A stretch of DNA of 64,000 bases from Streptomyces sp. WAC08241 (GCA_007858575.1 CP042279.1:1922001-1986000), one strand, 5' to 3'. Positions 9,881 through 19,800 are shown, numbered from the stretch's first letter. The notes: generated by a model not told the origin, from the sequence alone. Program-made: numbers and translations.

Positions 9881-10450
9881 TCAGGCGTGGGGAGCGGCGG
9901 GGCGCCCCATCCACCAGTTGCCGGCGGCGTCGGGGTCCGAGCTGGTCCAGAACTCGACGACCGCGTCGGTGAACTCGGCGGGTGACAGCGCGCCGTCGCC
10001 GTCGGTGTCGAGGTGGGCGAACGCCTCGGCCGCGCTCTGCTCGGTCAGCTCGGGGAAGTGCCCGCGCTGGAAGGCGAGGAACTCGGCCGGGCTGATCCGG
10101 CCGTCCTGGTCGATGTCGGCGATCCGCAGGTAGGTTTCGGCGATCCGGCCGAGGGCGGTCCGCGCGGCCTCCGGGTTCCCGGCGAGCGCACGGGTGGAGG
10201 CGACGAACCGTTCCCTGGGGATTCCCCGGCTGCCGGCCGGGAGGAACGGCAGGTGTACCTCCCGCCAGATCGCCGTGTAGGCGTCGACGATCCGGCCGGT
10301 CTCCGGGGAGTTGTCGGCGTGGCCGAGGGAGGCCGCCACCCGCCGGCCCATCTCCACGTGGTCGTCCTCGGTGAGGACACCGGTGCCGTTCACGTCGAGC
10401 TGGTCGAATCCTCGCTCGATCTTCGCCGTCAGGAAGTCCTGGCCGGTCAT
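9881..10450 (-). CDS. EF-hand calcium-binding protein (calerythrin-like)
   Basis: An intact 189-residue soluble protein. EF-hand loops are visible at residues about 19-30 (DVNGTGVLTEDD), 112-123 (DIDQDGRISPAE) and 146-157 (DTDGDGALSPAE), with a degenerate second hand between the first two, as in sarcoplasmic-type or calerythrin proteins of actinomycetes. It should bind Ca2+ as a cytosolic buffer or sensor. AGGAG lies five bases before the ATG at 10450 and only two before the ATG at 10453, so 10450 is preferred. Confidence 0.85.
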   Translation of the reverse strand: MTGQDFLTAKIERGFDQLDVNGTGVLTEDDHVEMGRRVAASLGHADNSPETGRIVDAYTAIWREVHLPFLPAGSRGIPRERFVASTRALAGNPEAARTALGRIAETYLRIADIDQDGRISPAEFLAFQRGHFPELTEQSAAEAFAHLDTDGDGALSPAEFTDAVVEFWTSSDPDAAGNWWMGRPAAPHA

Positions 10451-10607
10451 CATCACTCCTCGCACAGGTAGGCACGTGCCGGGAACAAGGCGCGGGGACG
10501 CACCCTGCCGCTCGGGCAACGACGGGCGGCCCGAAAGGGAAACGCCCCGCGGCCGCCCGGATTCGGACTTTCCCGCCCGGCCCGCCGCGGACGGTCCGGG
10601 TGCCCGG

Positions 10608-11503
10608 TCAGCCGACGTGGAGCGACACGACCTCGTAGGACACCGCCGAGGCGGCGGACAGGCCTCGGCAGGTGAGGCGGAGGGGCGGAGAGCGGTGGGC
10701 GTGGACCTCGGCCTCGAAGACCGAGAGGCCGGCGAGGCGGCCGGTGACGCGGATCCGCCACCGGTCGCCCTCGCGGACCGTCCCCTCGATCGCGTAGTCG
10801 TGCCGCCCCGACGGGCCCGCGTGCCGGAGCACGGCGGACAGGGCGGCCTGCTGGGACGGGACGAGGTCGGTGTACCCGCGCAGGTGGTCCGCGCGGATGC
10901 GGTCCGCCAGGTGTCCTTCGACCACGGTCACCGCCGAGGCGGCGTCGAGGTTACCGTAGTAGACGCCGTCGGGCGCGACGAGGACGTTGGCGGCGAACCG
11001 GTCGCCCCCACGTGCGTGCACTCCCACACCAGCTCCGGCCAGCGGTCGCTCAGCGCGCGTCCCACCGGGCGGCCGCGGACGGCGCAGCAGGCGTCGTGCG
11101 TGCCGTGGGCGCAGACGAGGACGACGGGCGGGTGGTCCCGTTCTCCGGGCGAGTCCAGGGCGTCGACGATCTCCGCCAGGTCCCTGTCGTTCCGCCAGAC
11201 GCCCCACTTCTGGCGGTGGGCGCCGTCCCCGTCGTACCGCAGGACGGCCCAGCGCGGCGGGTCGTCCGGACTGCGGCGTCCGTGGCGCCTGATGAGCAGG
11301 ATGCGGGCGCGCAGCGCCTGGGCGGCGGTGTACACCCGCGCCTTGACCTCCGGTTCGAGGTCGAGGCCGTCGAAGCCGTTGACCGGCCAGCCGGCCCGGT
11401 GCTCGACGAGGATCCAGACCGAGCCGTACGGGGCCGTGCCCGCGAGCGCGTCGCCGCGCGACCGGGCGGCCTCGGCGCAGAAGAAGCGTGCCGGAGCCGT
11501 CAT
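10608..11503 (-). CDS. Sucrase/ferredoxin-like family protein (one frame break)
   Basis: About 298 residues. The protein has the Cys/His cluster of the sucraseferredoxin-like family, a thioredoxin-fold 2Fe-2S domain: CAHGTHDACCAVRGRPV near residues 130-146, then WECTHVGGDRFAANV near residues 155-170 and PDGVYYGNLD. The N terminus carries FFCAEAARSRGDALAGTAPYG, also typical. The family is presumed to bind an iron-sulfur cluster and serve in electron transfer; the physiological partner is unknown. A missing G near 11010 breaks the frame. The start is 10 bases after the stop of the JmjC oxygenase gene, so they form an operon, and the protein may supply electrons to the oxygenase (inference). Confidence 0.75.
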
Positions 11504-11513
11504 TCCGGCCGCT

Positions 11514-13251
11514 TCACGGCCCGGCGGGCACGAGGACGCCCGCGCGCAGGAGTCGCTCGACGAGGGGGAGGCCGAGGTCGCCGGCGTGACGGGTCTCCCC
11601 GTCGAGGATCCGGCGCACCGGGGCAGGTCCGCCTCCGGGAGGTCGAGCCAGCCGACGCGGGTGGAGAGCCGCCCGCCGTCGAGCCGCGCCTCCAGCGCCC
11701 CGCGCAGGCGCACCGGCGTTCCGGCGGAGAGCCCGTCGACGGCCGCGAGCTGCGCCAGCGGCCCCAGCGGGCCGGGGCGCGCCTGGGCGCGGCGGGCACG
11801 GTGGAACAGGGGCTCGGGGTCGGCCTCGGCGAGGGCGTCGACGAGGCGCCGGCGTACGAGGGCGAGTTCGTCCTCCGGGCCCTCCGCCCCCAGGGGGAGG
11901 GAGCCGCGCATCTCGGGGTCGTCGCGCAGCAGCGCGAGGGCGGCCCGGGTGAGCTGTTCGGCGAGGGCGTGCCGCGTCCAGGTGTGGACGCCGAGCGTCA
12001 GGTGGATCGACACCGCGCCCTGCGCCTCGGCGGCGTGCAGCCAGCCGCGCGGCAGGTAGAGGACGTCGCCGGGTTCGAGCACGGTGTCGAGGTGTGCCTC
12101 GCCCCGGGCGGCCTCGGCGACGGCGGTGCGGTGGTCGGTCCAGGGCCGGTCGCGCAGCGGGTCCGGGTGGACGGGCTCGTGGACGATCCAGCGCTTGGTA
12201 CCGGCGATCTGCAGGACGAAGACGTCGTGCACGTCGTAGTGGGCGTCGAACCCGCGGTTCTGCGGCGGGGTGACGTACGCGTTGGCCTGCACCGGTGGCC
12301 CAGTTCGGTGCCGAGGCGCGACGCGAGGTCCGCGACCGGCTCCCAGGTGCGCTGGAGCGCCTGCAGGACCAGGGTGGCGCCGTCGGCGAAGCTCCGCCAC
12401 AGCGCGGTGTCGTCGAGCTGGTCCGCGACCGTCGCACCGACCCCTCCGGAGGAGGTGAACGACGATGCGGGGAGGGTGGAGCCGTTCTTGGCGACGCGGA
12501 GGAACGGCGTGCGCAGCCCGCGCCGGGAGATCAGCTCGTCCACGGCGGACGCCGAGAACAGGTCGGAGAAGTCGTCGGCTCCGCGGGTGAGCAGCGGCGT
12601 GCGCCCCCAGACGTCGCGGGCGAACTCCTCGCGGCCGAGGCTCGTCAGACGCGCTTCGAGGACACCGCGGCCGGTGTCGGCGGCGGTGTCCCGAAGCGTC
12701 GTGGAGGTCGTGCTCAAACGCCGCGGCCGCTCGTCGGCCGCGCCGTCGGCGCCTCCGTCGTGCACACCGGGCGTACCCGCCGCACCACCGTCCGCCGGAC
12801 CCTCGGCACCGCCATCGGCACCACCGTCGTGCACGCCGGGCGTACCCGCCGCACCACCGTCCGCCGGACCCTCGGCACCGCCATCGGCACCACCGTCGTG
12901 CACACCGGGCGTACCCGCCGCACCACCGTCCGCCGGACCCTCGGCACCGCCATCGGCACCACCGTCGTGCACACCGGGCGTACCCGCCGCACCACCGTCC
13001 GCCGGACCCTCGGCACCGCCATCGGCACCACCGTCGTGCACACCGGGCGTACCCGCCGCACCACCGTCCGCCGGACCCTCGGCACCGCCATCGGCACCAC
13101 CGTCGTGCACACCGGGCGTACCCGCCGCACCACCGTCCGCCGGACCCTCGGCACCGCCATCGGCACCACCGTCGTGGACGCCGGGCGTACCGGCCGCGCC
13201 ACCGTCCGCGGGGCCTTCCTGCTGGTTCGGGTCCTGCTCGGGGTAAGCCAT
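11514..13251 (-). CDS. JmjC/cupin-4 oxygenase with seven N-terminal 23-residue repeats (two frame breaks)
   Basis: About 579 residues. After MAYPEQDPNQQE come seven repeats (residues 13-173) of GPADGGAAGTPGVHDGGAD plus four residues. Residues from about 200 form a cupin-4/JmjC domain like RoxA, MINA53 and NO66, which are Fe(II)/2-oxoglutarate hydroxylases of ribosomal proteins: EEFARDVWGRTPLL, then FDAHYDVHDVFVLQIAG with the HxD iron ligands, and GDVLYLPRGWLHAA with the distal His. A C-terminal winged-helix-like part ends in LLRAGVLVPAGP. The ATG at 13251 follows a perfect AGGAGG. Breaks lie near 12298 (a missing C) and 11620. The repeats are unusual for the family; each holds one His, the residue type MINA53/NO66 modify. 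Confidence 0.8.
12733..13215 (-). repeat. Seven in-frame tandem repeats of 69 bp
   Basis: Seven 69-base units encode seven 23-residue repeats at the N terminus of the JmjC oxygenase. Units 2-6 are almost identical at the DNA level; the first and last differ slightly. This points to recent unequal crossing-over, and copy number changes would keep the frame. Confidence 0.95.
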
Positions 13252-13408
13252 GTTTCCTCCTGAGGATCGGACGACCGGGGATCGGTGGTCCCGCTCGGAA
13301 CCTCCCAGTACCCCTTACAAGCTCACTCACGCAGCTCGGAGCGGCAACCGGAGCGGAGCGGGGCCGGAAGGGCGCGGACGGGCCGCCCGGCGCCGTGGGC
13401 GGACGGGG

Positions 13409-14942
13409 TCAGGACGCCGGGGAGCCCTGTTTCTCGTACCGGATGAAGTCCCGGGACGTGTCCATGAGTTCCTTCCGCTCCTCCCGCGAACCGACCATCG
13501 GCCGGGAACCGCGCAGGGCAGCCGGGCGCTCTCCGGCAGGAACCTGACGGTCGCCAGGCCGATCGCGCCGGCCACCATGAGGTAGTACGCGGGGATCATG
13601 TCGTTGCCGGTGGCGTTCACCAGCGCCTCGGTCACGAGCGGGGTGGTGCCGCCGAAGGCCGCCACGGCGAAGTTGAAGCCGATGCCCATCGCGGCGCAGC
13701 GCACGGCCGTCGGGAAGAGGGCGGGCAGGGTCGCCGCGCTCGGCGCGGCGAAGGAGGCGAGCAGGGTGGCCAGGATCAGCACGCCGAAGATCGGGGGCCA
13801 GGTCCCTCCGCCTTGATGAGCAGGAAGGCCGGGATCGCGAGGACGATCATCGCCACCGCGCCGACCGCGTACAGGGGGCGCCGGCCGACGCGGTCGCTGA
13901 GGCGGCCCAGGAAGGTGATGAGGAGGACGATCCACACCATGCCGACGAGCACCAGCACGTCGGCCGACGTGCTGGACCGGCCCAGGGTCTCCGTCTGGTA
14001 GGTGGGCAGGTAGCCGGTGACCATGTAGTTGGTGACGTTGTAGAGCAGGACGAGCCCCATGCACACGAGGAGCGGCCGCCAGTGGTCGCGCACGATGGCC
14101 TTGAACTCGCTGCCGACGGACTCCTGCGCGAGGCTCTTCTCGTGTTCGTCCAACTGCTGCTGGAAGGCCGGGGACTCCTCCAGCTTCAGTCGCATGTAGA
14201 GGCCGATGACGCCCAGGGTCCCGCGATCAGGAACGGAAGGCGCCAGCCCCAGGCCAGCATCTGTTCGTCCGAGAGCGCCGCGGTCAGCACGGTGACGAGC
14301 GCGGAGCCCAGGGCGTAGCCGACGAAGGTGCCGAAGTCGAGCCAACTGGAGAGGGAAGCCCGCCGGCGGTCCGGCGAGTATTCGGCCACGAAGGTGGTGG
14401 CGCCGCCGTATTCGCCGCCGGTGGAGAAGCCCTGGACCATTCGGGCGACCAGCAGCAGCACGGGGGCGGCGATGCCGATCGTGGCGTAGCTGGGGATCAG
14501 GCCGATCGCGAAGGTGCCCGCGGCCATCATGATCATGGTGGTGGCGAGGACCTTCTGCCGGCCGATGCGGTCGCCGAGGGGCCGAAGACGAGGCCGCCGA
14601 GCGGGCGCACCACGAACGCGGCGGCGAAGGTCGCGAAGGACGAGATGAGCTGGGCGCCCGGCGAGGCGCCCGGGAAGAAGACCTTGCCGATGGTCGCGGC
14701 GAGGTAGCTGTAGACGCCGAAGTCGAACCACTCCATGCAGTTCCCGAGCGCCGAGGCCCCGACCGCGCGTTTGAGGAGGGGCTTCTCGACCACCTGGACG
14801 TCCTGCTCGCGGTAGGCGCCCTTGGTGCGGCGCAGCCGTCGCGCGAGCTCCTCGCGGACGTGGCCGGCATGTTCGCGATCGTCGCCGGTACGCGCTTGCG
14901 GTTCCGGGGACCGATCGGGTCGTCTGATGTCGCGTGGGCCAC
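13409..14942 (-). CDS. MFS transporter, metabolite:H+ symporter (ProP-like) family (five frame breaks)
   Basis: About 512 residues after repair. The sequence follows the MHS family of proline/betaine and organic acid symporters: REELARRLRRTKGAYRE, then ASALGNCMEWFDFGVYSYLA in helix 1, PLGDRIGRQKVL after helix 2, the GFSTGGEYGGATTF motif of helix 5, and LGRLSDRVGRRPLY between helices 8 and 9. The C terminus ends IRYEKQGSPAS. I chose GTG 14942 because GAGG lies nine bases upstream and the frame joins the conserved start after one added base. Other breaks lie near 14580, 14218, 13805 and 13525. It imports a small organic solute with protons; which one is unknown. Confidence 0.8.
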
Positions 14943-15075
14943 GTGCCGGTGCCTCTTTCCTCTTGGTGCGCGATGAACCACCCCGGTCATCGTGCGTCGT
15001 GTCGATCACCGGGCGCATGTCGGAACCGCTCCCCGGGGCCGTGATCCGCACCCGGACGGTCCGGCCGGACAGGCA

Positions 15076-15110
15076 CGGCCGACCCCCGACGGTCGTCGTC
15101 GGGGGCCGGC
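15076..15110 (-). terminator. Strong hairpin after the DJ-1/PfpI gene
   Basis: CCCCCGACG (15083-15091) pairs with CGTCGGGGG (15097-15105) around a five-base loop, extended by GCC/GGC. It lies about 80 bases past the minus-strand DJ-1/PfpI stop and before the transporter start. Confidence 0.7.
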
Positions 15111-15191
15111 ACGGTTCACGGGGCGGGCGGCGGCTCCTGCGCCCGGGTGTGTACGTCTGCGGGGGCGGCGCCGCAGAGCGCGGAGCGGGCG

Positions 15192-15753
15192 CTACGCCGT
15201 GGCGTCGCCGCCCAGGCTGCGGACGATCGCCGACGAGAAGGCGTCGAGGTCGCCCGGGTTGCGGGAGGTGATCAGGGGTGCTTTCCGGAGGTGTCGACGA
15301 CGACCTCCTCGTCCACCCAGGTGGCACCCGCGTTCTCGAGGTCGGGACTCAGGGACGGGTATGAGGTCAGCCGGCGCCCCTTGGCGAGCCCGCTGTCCAC
15401 GAGGAGCCAGGGCCGTGGCAGATGGCGGCCACCGGCCTGCCCGACTCCGCGAAGGCGGAGACGAGACGGCGGGCGTCGTCGTCCGTGCGGAGCTGGTCGG
15501 CGTTCACGGTCCCGCCCGGGACGACCACGGCGTCGAATCCGTCCGCGGAGGCCTCGGCGAGCGTCGTGTCCGGCTGGACCACGGAGCCCGGGTCCTTGTC
15601 CGAGACGAGGGTCTGGACGCCCTCGTCCTTCTGTGCGGCGACCGTGACGCGGGCTCCCGCCTCGCGGAGGACGGCCACCGGCTTCTCCAGCTCGTCCTGC
15701 TCCGTGCCGTAGTTCGTCGTGAGGACGAGAACGTTCTTTCCGTCGAGCGACAC
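15192..15753 (-). CDS. DJ-1/PfpI family protein (two frame breaks)
   Basis: About 187 residues. The nucleophile elbow AICHGP near residue 113 holds the reactive Cys of type 1 glutamine amidotransferase-like proteins; the conserved acidic residue lies near the N terminus in [17 protein letters not shown]. The [17 protein letters not shown] stretch and the C-terminal [18 protein letters not shown] are typical of stress-induced PfpI members (YraA/YhbO type), which deglycate or degrade damaged proteins. Breaks lie at about 15406 and 15283. The start is GTG 15753. A strong hairpin follows the gene. Confidence 0.8.
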
Positions 15754-15835
15754 TGTGCGTTCCTCTCTGCTCGTGGGGTCCCTCGCCCCTGCGCCTCACC
15801 CTCGGCCACTCGCCTCAAACCTCGCATAGCGCGCA

Positions 15836-16171
15836 TCATCCGCGCGCTCTGCGCCGCGCCCGGCGGACGAAGACGCCGAGGACCGTCAGGAGGGTGAGGA
15901 TCCACACGGCCGCGAAGGCCCAGACGAGCGCCGGGGCTCCGGTGGCCACGGCGAGGACGAGCAGAACGAGGGCCGCGACGGCGAGGAAGGCCATGCCGAG
16001 GGCCGGCAGACGGCGGCGCACGCCGGCCGCCGGGGAGGGGAGGGAGGGAAGCAGGCGGGAACGCGGCCGCATCGTGCGCAGCCGCCGGGCCAGGGGCGCG
16101 TCCCGGTCCAGCAGCTCCTCCATCTCCGCGAGGACACGCCGCTCGCGTTCCGAGAGCCGGACTTCTCCCAT
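15836..16171 (-). CDS. DUF3040 membrane protein
   Basis: An intact 111-residue protein. RLSERERRVLAEMEELLDRD at the N terminus is the DUF3040 signature of actinobacteria. Two membrane helices follow (about residues 53-70 and 76-95), and the C terminus is basic (RRARRRARG). GGAGGAG touches the GTG at 16180 but lies nine bases from the ATG at 16171, so 16171 is used. Function unknown. An 18-bp tandem repeat lies about 90 bases upstream. Confidence 0.75.
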   Translation of the reverse strand: MGEVRLSERERRVLAEMEELLDRDAPLARRLRTMRPRSRLLPSLPSPAAGVRRRLPALGMAFLAVAALVLLVLAVATGAPALVWAFAAVWILTLLTVLGVFVRRARRRARG

Positions 16172-16260
16172 CGCGGGCACCTCCTCCGGGCGACGCTTCC
16201 ACCGCGAGGCCGTGGGGTCGAGCGATCGCGCGACCGGCGCATCCGCACCACCCCGCCGCC

Positions 16261-16322
16261 CGCGTCATTCACGTCAGTCGCGTCATTCACATCGGTCGCG
16301 TGATTCACGTCGGTCGCGTCAT
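16261..16322. repeat. 18-bp tandem repeat, about 3.4 copies
   Basis: Units such as CGCGTCATTCACGTCAGT follow each other three times with one or two changes, plus eight bases of a fourth. They lie upstream of the DUF3040 gene and could be protein-binding repeats. In the minus strand they would also read as an Ala-Thr-Asp-Val-Asn-Asp repeat. Confidence 0.85.
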
Positions 16323-16479
16323 CCGTTCGCGACTACCCCGAGAATCGTGTCAAACCACCCGAAACGGGCATCCTCTTTGAAGGAAGCCCGACAGATCCAC
16401 AAGAAGCTCGACAGACGGACCCCTCCGCCACCTTTGCACGGCAGCGGCGCAGGCCCATCGCCACCGTCGAAGGAGCCTC

Positions 16480-17465
16480 ATGTCCACCGTCCGAAACCGC
16501 TCCATCCGCCCTCCGGCAGCCGATCCGGCTCCCGATCCGGAGGTCGCCGGGAATCCGGGGCTTCGATGCGCCGGGCAGCGCTGGACGGACTGCCCGTGCC
16601 CGCCCGGCCCACCACCGTCTCCACCGACGACGCCCAACAGCTCTCCGCCGCCCTCCTCACCCGCCTGACCGCACTCGACGAAGGCACCCCCGAACACGCC
16701 TACGTCCGCAACACCCTGGTCGAGCTCAACCTCAGCCTCGTCAAGTTCGCCGCCCGCCGCTTCCGCAACCGCGCCGAACCCACCGAGGACATCATCCAGG
16801 TCGGCACCATCGGACTGATCAAAGCCATCAACCGCTTCGACCCCGACCGCGCCGTCGACTTCTCCGCCTTCGCCCTGCCCACCATCGTCGGTGAGATGAA
16901 ACGCTTCTTCCGCGACACGAGCTGGGCCGTCCGCGTCCCCCGCCGCCTCCAGGAACTACGCATCGACCTCGCCAAAACCGCCGACCACCTCGAACAACAC
17001 CTCGGCCGCCGCCCCACCCGCACCGAACTCGCCCACCACCTCCACCTCACCGAAGAAGAGATCGCCGAAGGACAACTCGCCGCCCACGGCTACGCCACCC
17101 GCTCCCTCGACACCCCGGTCGGCGACGACGGCAACGCTTCCGGCGCGAAGCCCCGCCACCTGGCGACCACCGAACCGGCCTATGAGCTGATCGAATCCCT
17201 CACCGCGCTGCGACCGCTGCTCGACCGGCTCGACGAACGCGACCGGCACATCCTCGAACTCCGCTTCGGCGAAGAACTCACCCAGGCCGAGATCGGCCGG
17301 CGCATCGGCCTCTCCCAGATGCACGTCTCGCGGCTGCTCACCCGCATCCTCGGTGAACTCAGGGAAGGCCTCGACGACGACAGCGCCCCCTCGGACGAGG
17401 ACGAGCCCATGGACGCGCCCACGGACACACCCGCGAACGGGGCTACGGACGAGGCGGCCGGCTGA
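16480..17465 (+). CDS. RNA polymerase sigma factor, SigB/SigF stress family
   Basis: A group 3 sigma factor of about 328 residues. Region 2 contains LNLSLVKFAARRFRNR, EDIIQVGTIGLIKAINRFD and FSAFALPTIVGEMKRFFRD, region 3 follows (RVPRRLQELRIDL), and region 4 has RHILELRFGEELTQAEIGRR plus SQMHVSRLL for the -35 helix-turn-helix. This is the SigB/SigF/SigG class controlled by RsbW-like anti-sigma kinases. I start at ATG 16480 because AAGGAG precedes it; it joins the main frame if one base was lost near 16550. A shorter start at ATG 16566 is possible. The C terminus is an acidic, Asp/Thr/Pro tail. Codons here use more CTC, GAA, CAA and AAA than the neighbours. Its 3-prime end overlaps the convergent anti-sigma gene by 23 bases. 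Confidence 0.88.
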
Positions 17466-17915
17466 CCTCCAGCCAGACCACCTTCCCCGCCGCCCCCGGC
17501 CCCTGACCTCGTACCCCCAGGCCCCCGCCAGCTTGTCCAGGACCATCAGACCGTGTCCGCCCGGCAGAGCGGGCGAGCGGGGTCCCCGCACGCGGGGCGG
17601 CTCGGAACTGGCGTCGGCGACCTCCACCCGCAGCCCTTCCCGCCCGTTCCGCAGGACGAACTCCTCGGGACCCCCGGCGTGCAGACAGGCGTTGGTCACC
17701 ACCTCCGACACCAACAGCAGCACGTCCTCCACCCGCTCCTCCCCTGCCTCCCCCTGCGCCGGGAGCCACCCCCAGTCCGCCAACGCCTCCGCCGTGAAGT
17801 CCCGGCAGCGCGACACCACCTGCCGCACCCCGCGCACCATCAGCCTCCGCACCTGAACGCCACCTCCCCCGCTCTCGCCGTCAGCCATGGCCCTGTCGGA
17901 AACCGGGATTCTCAT
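17443..17915 (-). CDS. RsbW-like ATP-binding protein, probable anti-sigma factor (one frame break)
   Basis: About 157 residues with a GHKL/HATPase fold. The N box is VSEVVTNACLHAGG near residues 76-89, and GGHGLMVLDKLAGAWG near residues 121-136 is the G box; the C terminus KVVWLEVSRPP is typical of the streptomycete family. Such proteins bind sigma factors and phosphorylate STAS anti-anti-sigma partners, none of which is seen nearby. The ATG at 17915 has GAGG eight bases upstream, but the frame is open to 18065 and a longer form with Val-Lys-Pro repeats cannot be excluded. A break lies near 17510. The gene converges on and overlaps the sigma gene, so antisense interference between the two is likely. 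Confidence 0.75.
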
Positions 17916-17949
17916 CCCCGGTTCCTCTTTCCGCCCTTTCCGCGCGGAC

Positions 17950-18000
17950 GTCACGGGTTTCACAGGCTTCACGGATTCCACGGGCTTCATCGTTTTCACC
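17950..18000. repeat. 9-bp imperfect repeats upstream of the anti-sigma gene
   Basis: On the minus strand, copies close to GTGAAGCCC or GTGAAACCC follow one another about five times. In frame they would read as Val-Lys-Pro units just before the chosen start, so they are either a 5-prime leader or part of a longer N terminus. Confidence 0.6.
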
Positions 18001-18175
18001 GGTCCTCCCACACCATTTGCTGCTTTTACCTCTTTCCGGGAACTGTGGTCACATTCCTGAGACATGCGGGATTACGAAGGGGGTTCAGGGCAAACGCTGC
18101 GGCCGCTCCCCGGACGAAAGCGCCGTCACGGCTGTCGGAAGGGCACGGTTCGGCCCGGGCGGCCTGGGAACCCGC

Positions 18176-18652
18176 ATGCGTATGAACGGTCGCCGCGCAC
18201 AGCACGTACACCCCGTGGCCACCGGCACCCGTCGCTACGAACTGGCGGAGGTCCCCGGAGTCGTGGGCGCGTGCCGGGACCTGACCCAGCGGGCCCTGAG
18301 CGAATGGTTCGGGGCCGCCGGCGCGCCCGGGCAGGTCGCCGCCGCGGACGCCCTGCTGCTTGTCTCCGAGGTCGTCACCAACGCCTGCGTCCACGGAGGC
18401 GCCCCGTACGAACTGCGGCTCGACCGCGCCCGGGGCCGGTTGTGGGTCCAGGTCAGTGACACGAGTCCGGTACGGCCCCGGCCCCACGGCCCGCACCGCC
18501 CCAGCCGCTCCTCCGGGCACGGTCTCTACCTCCTGGAACGCCTTTCGGCCGCCTGGGGCTGCGTCCCGAGGGACCGCGGCAAGGCCGTCTGGTTCGAGGT
18601 GGAGGTGCCGCCCGTGCCCGGGTCCCCCGACCGCCCCCCGTCGGAGGGGTGA
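18176..18652 (+). CDS. RsbW-like ATP-binding protein (second copy)
   Basis: An intact protein of about 158 residues, HATPase_c family. ALLLVSEVVTNACVHGGAPYE near residues 62-82 holds the N box Asn, and SGHGLYLLERLSAAWG near residues 118-133 the G box; KAVWFEVEVPP near residue 142 aligns with the C-terminal motif of the protein encoded at 17443. The two are divergent, with starts 260 bases apart. In streptomycetes many such single-domain ATPases exist and few have known partners; regulation of a sigma factor is inferred from the neighbouring SigB-type gene. A start at ATG 18182 is equally possible. Confidence 0.75.
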   Translation: MRMNGRRAQHVHPVATGTRRYELAEVPGVVGACRDLTQRALSEWFGAAGAPGQVAAADALLLVSEVVTNACVHGGAPYELRLDRARGRLWVQVSDTSPVRPRPHGPHRPSRSSGHGLYLLERLSAAWGCVPRDRGKAVWFEVEVPPVPGSPDRPPSEG

Positions 18653-18774
18653 CCGGCGCCCGGCGTTTACGGGGTGCGCCGCGCGGTCACTCGCAGGGTG
18701 GCCGGTCCCCGGCCGGGCCGGCGGTGCGCAGGTCCCCGCCGCCTCCACCCGTCCCCCGCGATTGGACAAGCACC

Positions 18775-19793
18775 ATGAGGGTCGTCGTCACAGGAGCCAC
18801 CGGAAACGTCGGGACCAGTGTGGTCCGGGCTCTCGACCGCGACCGCACGGTCACGGACGTGCTCGGCGTCGCCCGCCGCGTCCCCGATCTCCGGATCGGC
18901 GGGGCCCGCTGGGCGGCGGCGGACGTGGATCCCGGCGGCGCCGACCTGGCCGGGCTGTTCGCGGGGGCCGACGCGGTCGTCCACCTCGCCTGGAAGTTCC
19001 AGCCCACGCACGACCCGGTCGAGACCTGGCGCACCAACGTCCTGGGCAGCGTCAGGGTCTTCGAGGCGTGCGTCCGGGCGGGGTCCCCTGTCTGGTGCAC
19101 GCCTCCTCGGTCGGCGCCTACTCCCCCGGGCCGTCCGACGGGCGCCCCGTCGACGAGTCGTGGTCCACCCACGGCTGGCCCGGCGCGGCCTACACCCGGG
19201 AGAAGGCCTACCTGGAGCGCTATCTGGACGGCTTCGAGCTCGCCCATCCGGACCTGCGGGTCGTACGGATGAGGCCGGCGTTCCTGTTCAAGGAGGGGGC
19301 GGCGAGCGAGCAGCGCCGCATCTTCGCGGGCCCTCTCCTGCCGTGGCGTGCCGTACGGCCGGGCGTGCTGCCCGTGGTGCCCTCCGTCAAGGGGCTGCGC
19401 TTCCAGGCCCTGCACACGGACGACGCCGCCCAGGCCTACCGGGCGGCCGTGGTGCGGCAGGTCCGGGGACCGTTCAACCTGGCGGCCGATCCGGTGCTCG
19501 ACACCGACGTGATCGCCCGCCTCCTGAAGGCCCGCGCCGTCCCGGTGCCGGCGGGAGCGGTCCGTACCGCGCTCGCCGCCGCGTGGCGACTGCGCCTCGT
19601 GCCCGCCGCGCCGGGCCTGTTCGACGCGGTGCTCCGGCTGCCCCTGCTGGACTCCTCCCGGGCCCGCGAGGAGCTGGACTGGACGCCGTCGTGGACGTCC
19701 GAGGAGGCCATCGGCGAGTTCCTCGTGGGCCTCGGCCGGGGAGCCGGGCTCCGCACCCCGCCCCCCGCCGCCGCGGCACCGGCGGAAGTCTAG
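18775..19793 (+). CDS. NAD-dependent epimerase/dehydratase family protein (one frame break)
   Basis: An extended SDR of about 339 residues. VVVTGATGNVGTSVVRAL at residues 3-20 is the NAD-binding motif, VVHLAW near residue 66 and VHASSVGAYSPG near residue 110 are conserved, and the catalytic pair is in YTREKAYLER near residue 140. A missing base near 19090 breaks the frame. The C-terminal half binds the nucleotide sugar or other substrate, and ends with a Pro/Ala-rich tail. The true substrate is unknown. No ribosome site is obvious before ATG 18775, but the glycine motif fixes the start closely. Confidence 0.8.
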
Positions 19794-19800
19794 GACGCGT

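Noticed and set aside
12733..13215. CRISPR-like array of regular repeats
   Set aside because: Units are head-to-tail with no unique spacers, and they encode in-frame peptide repeats of the oxygenase gene.
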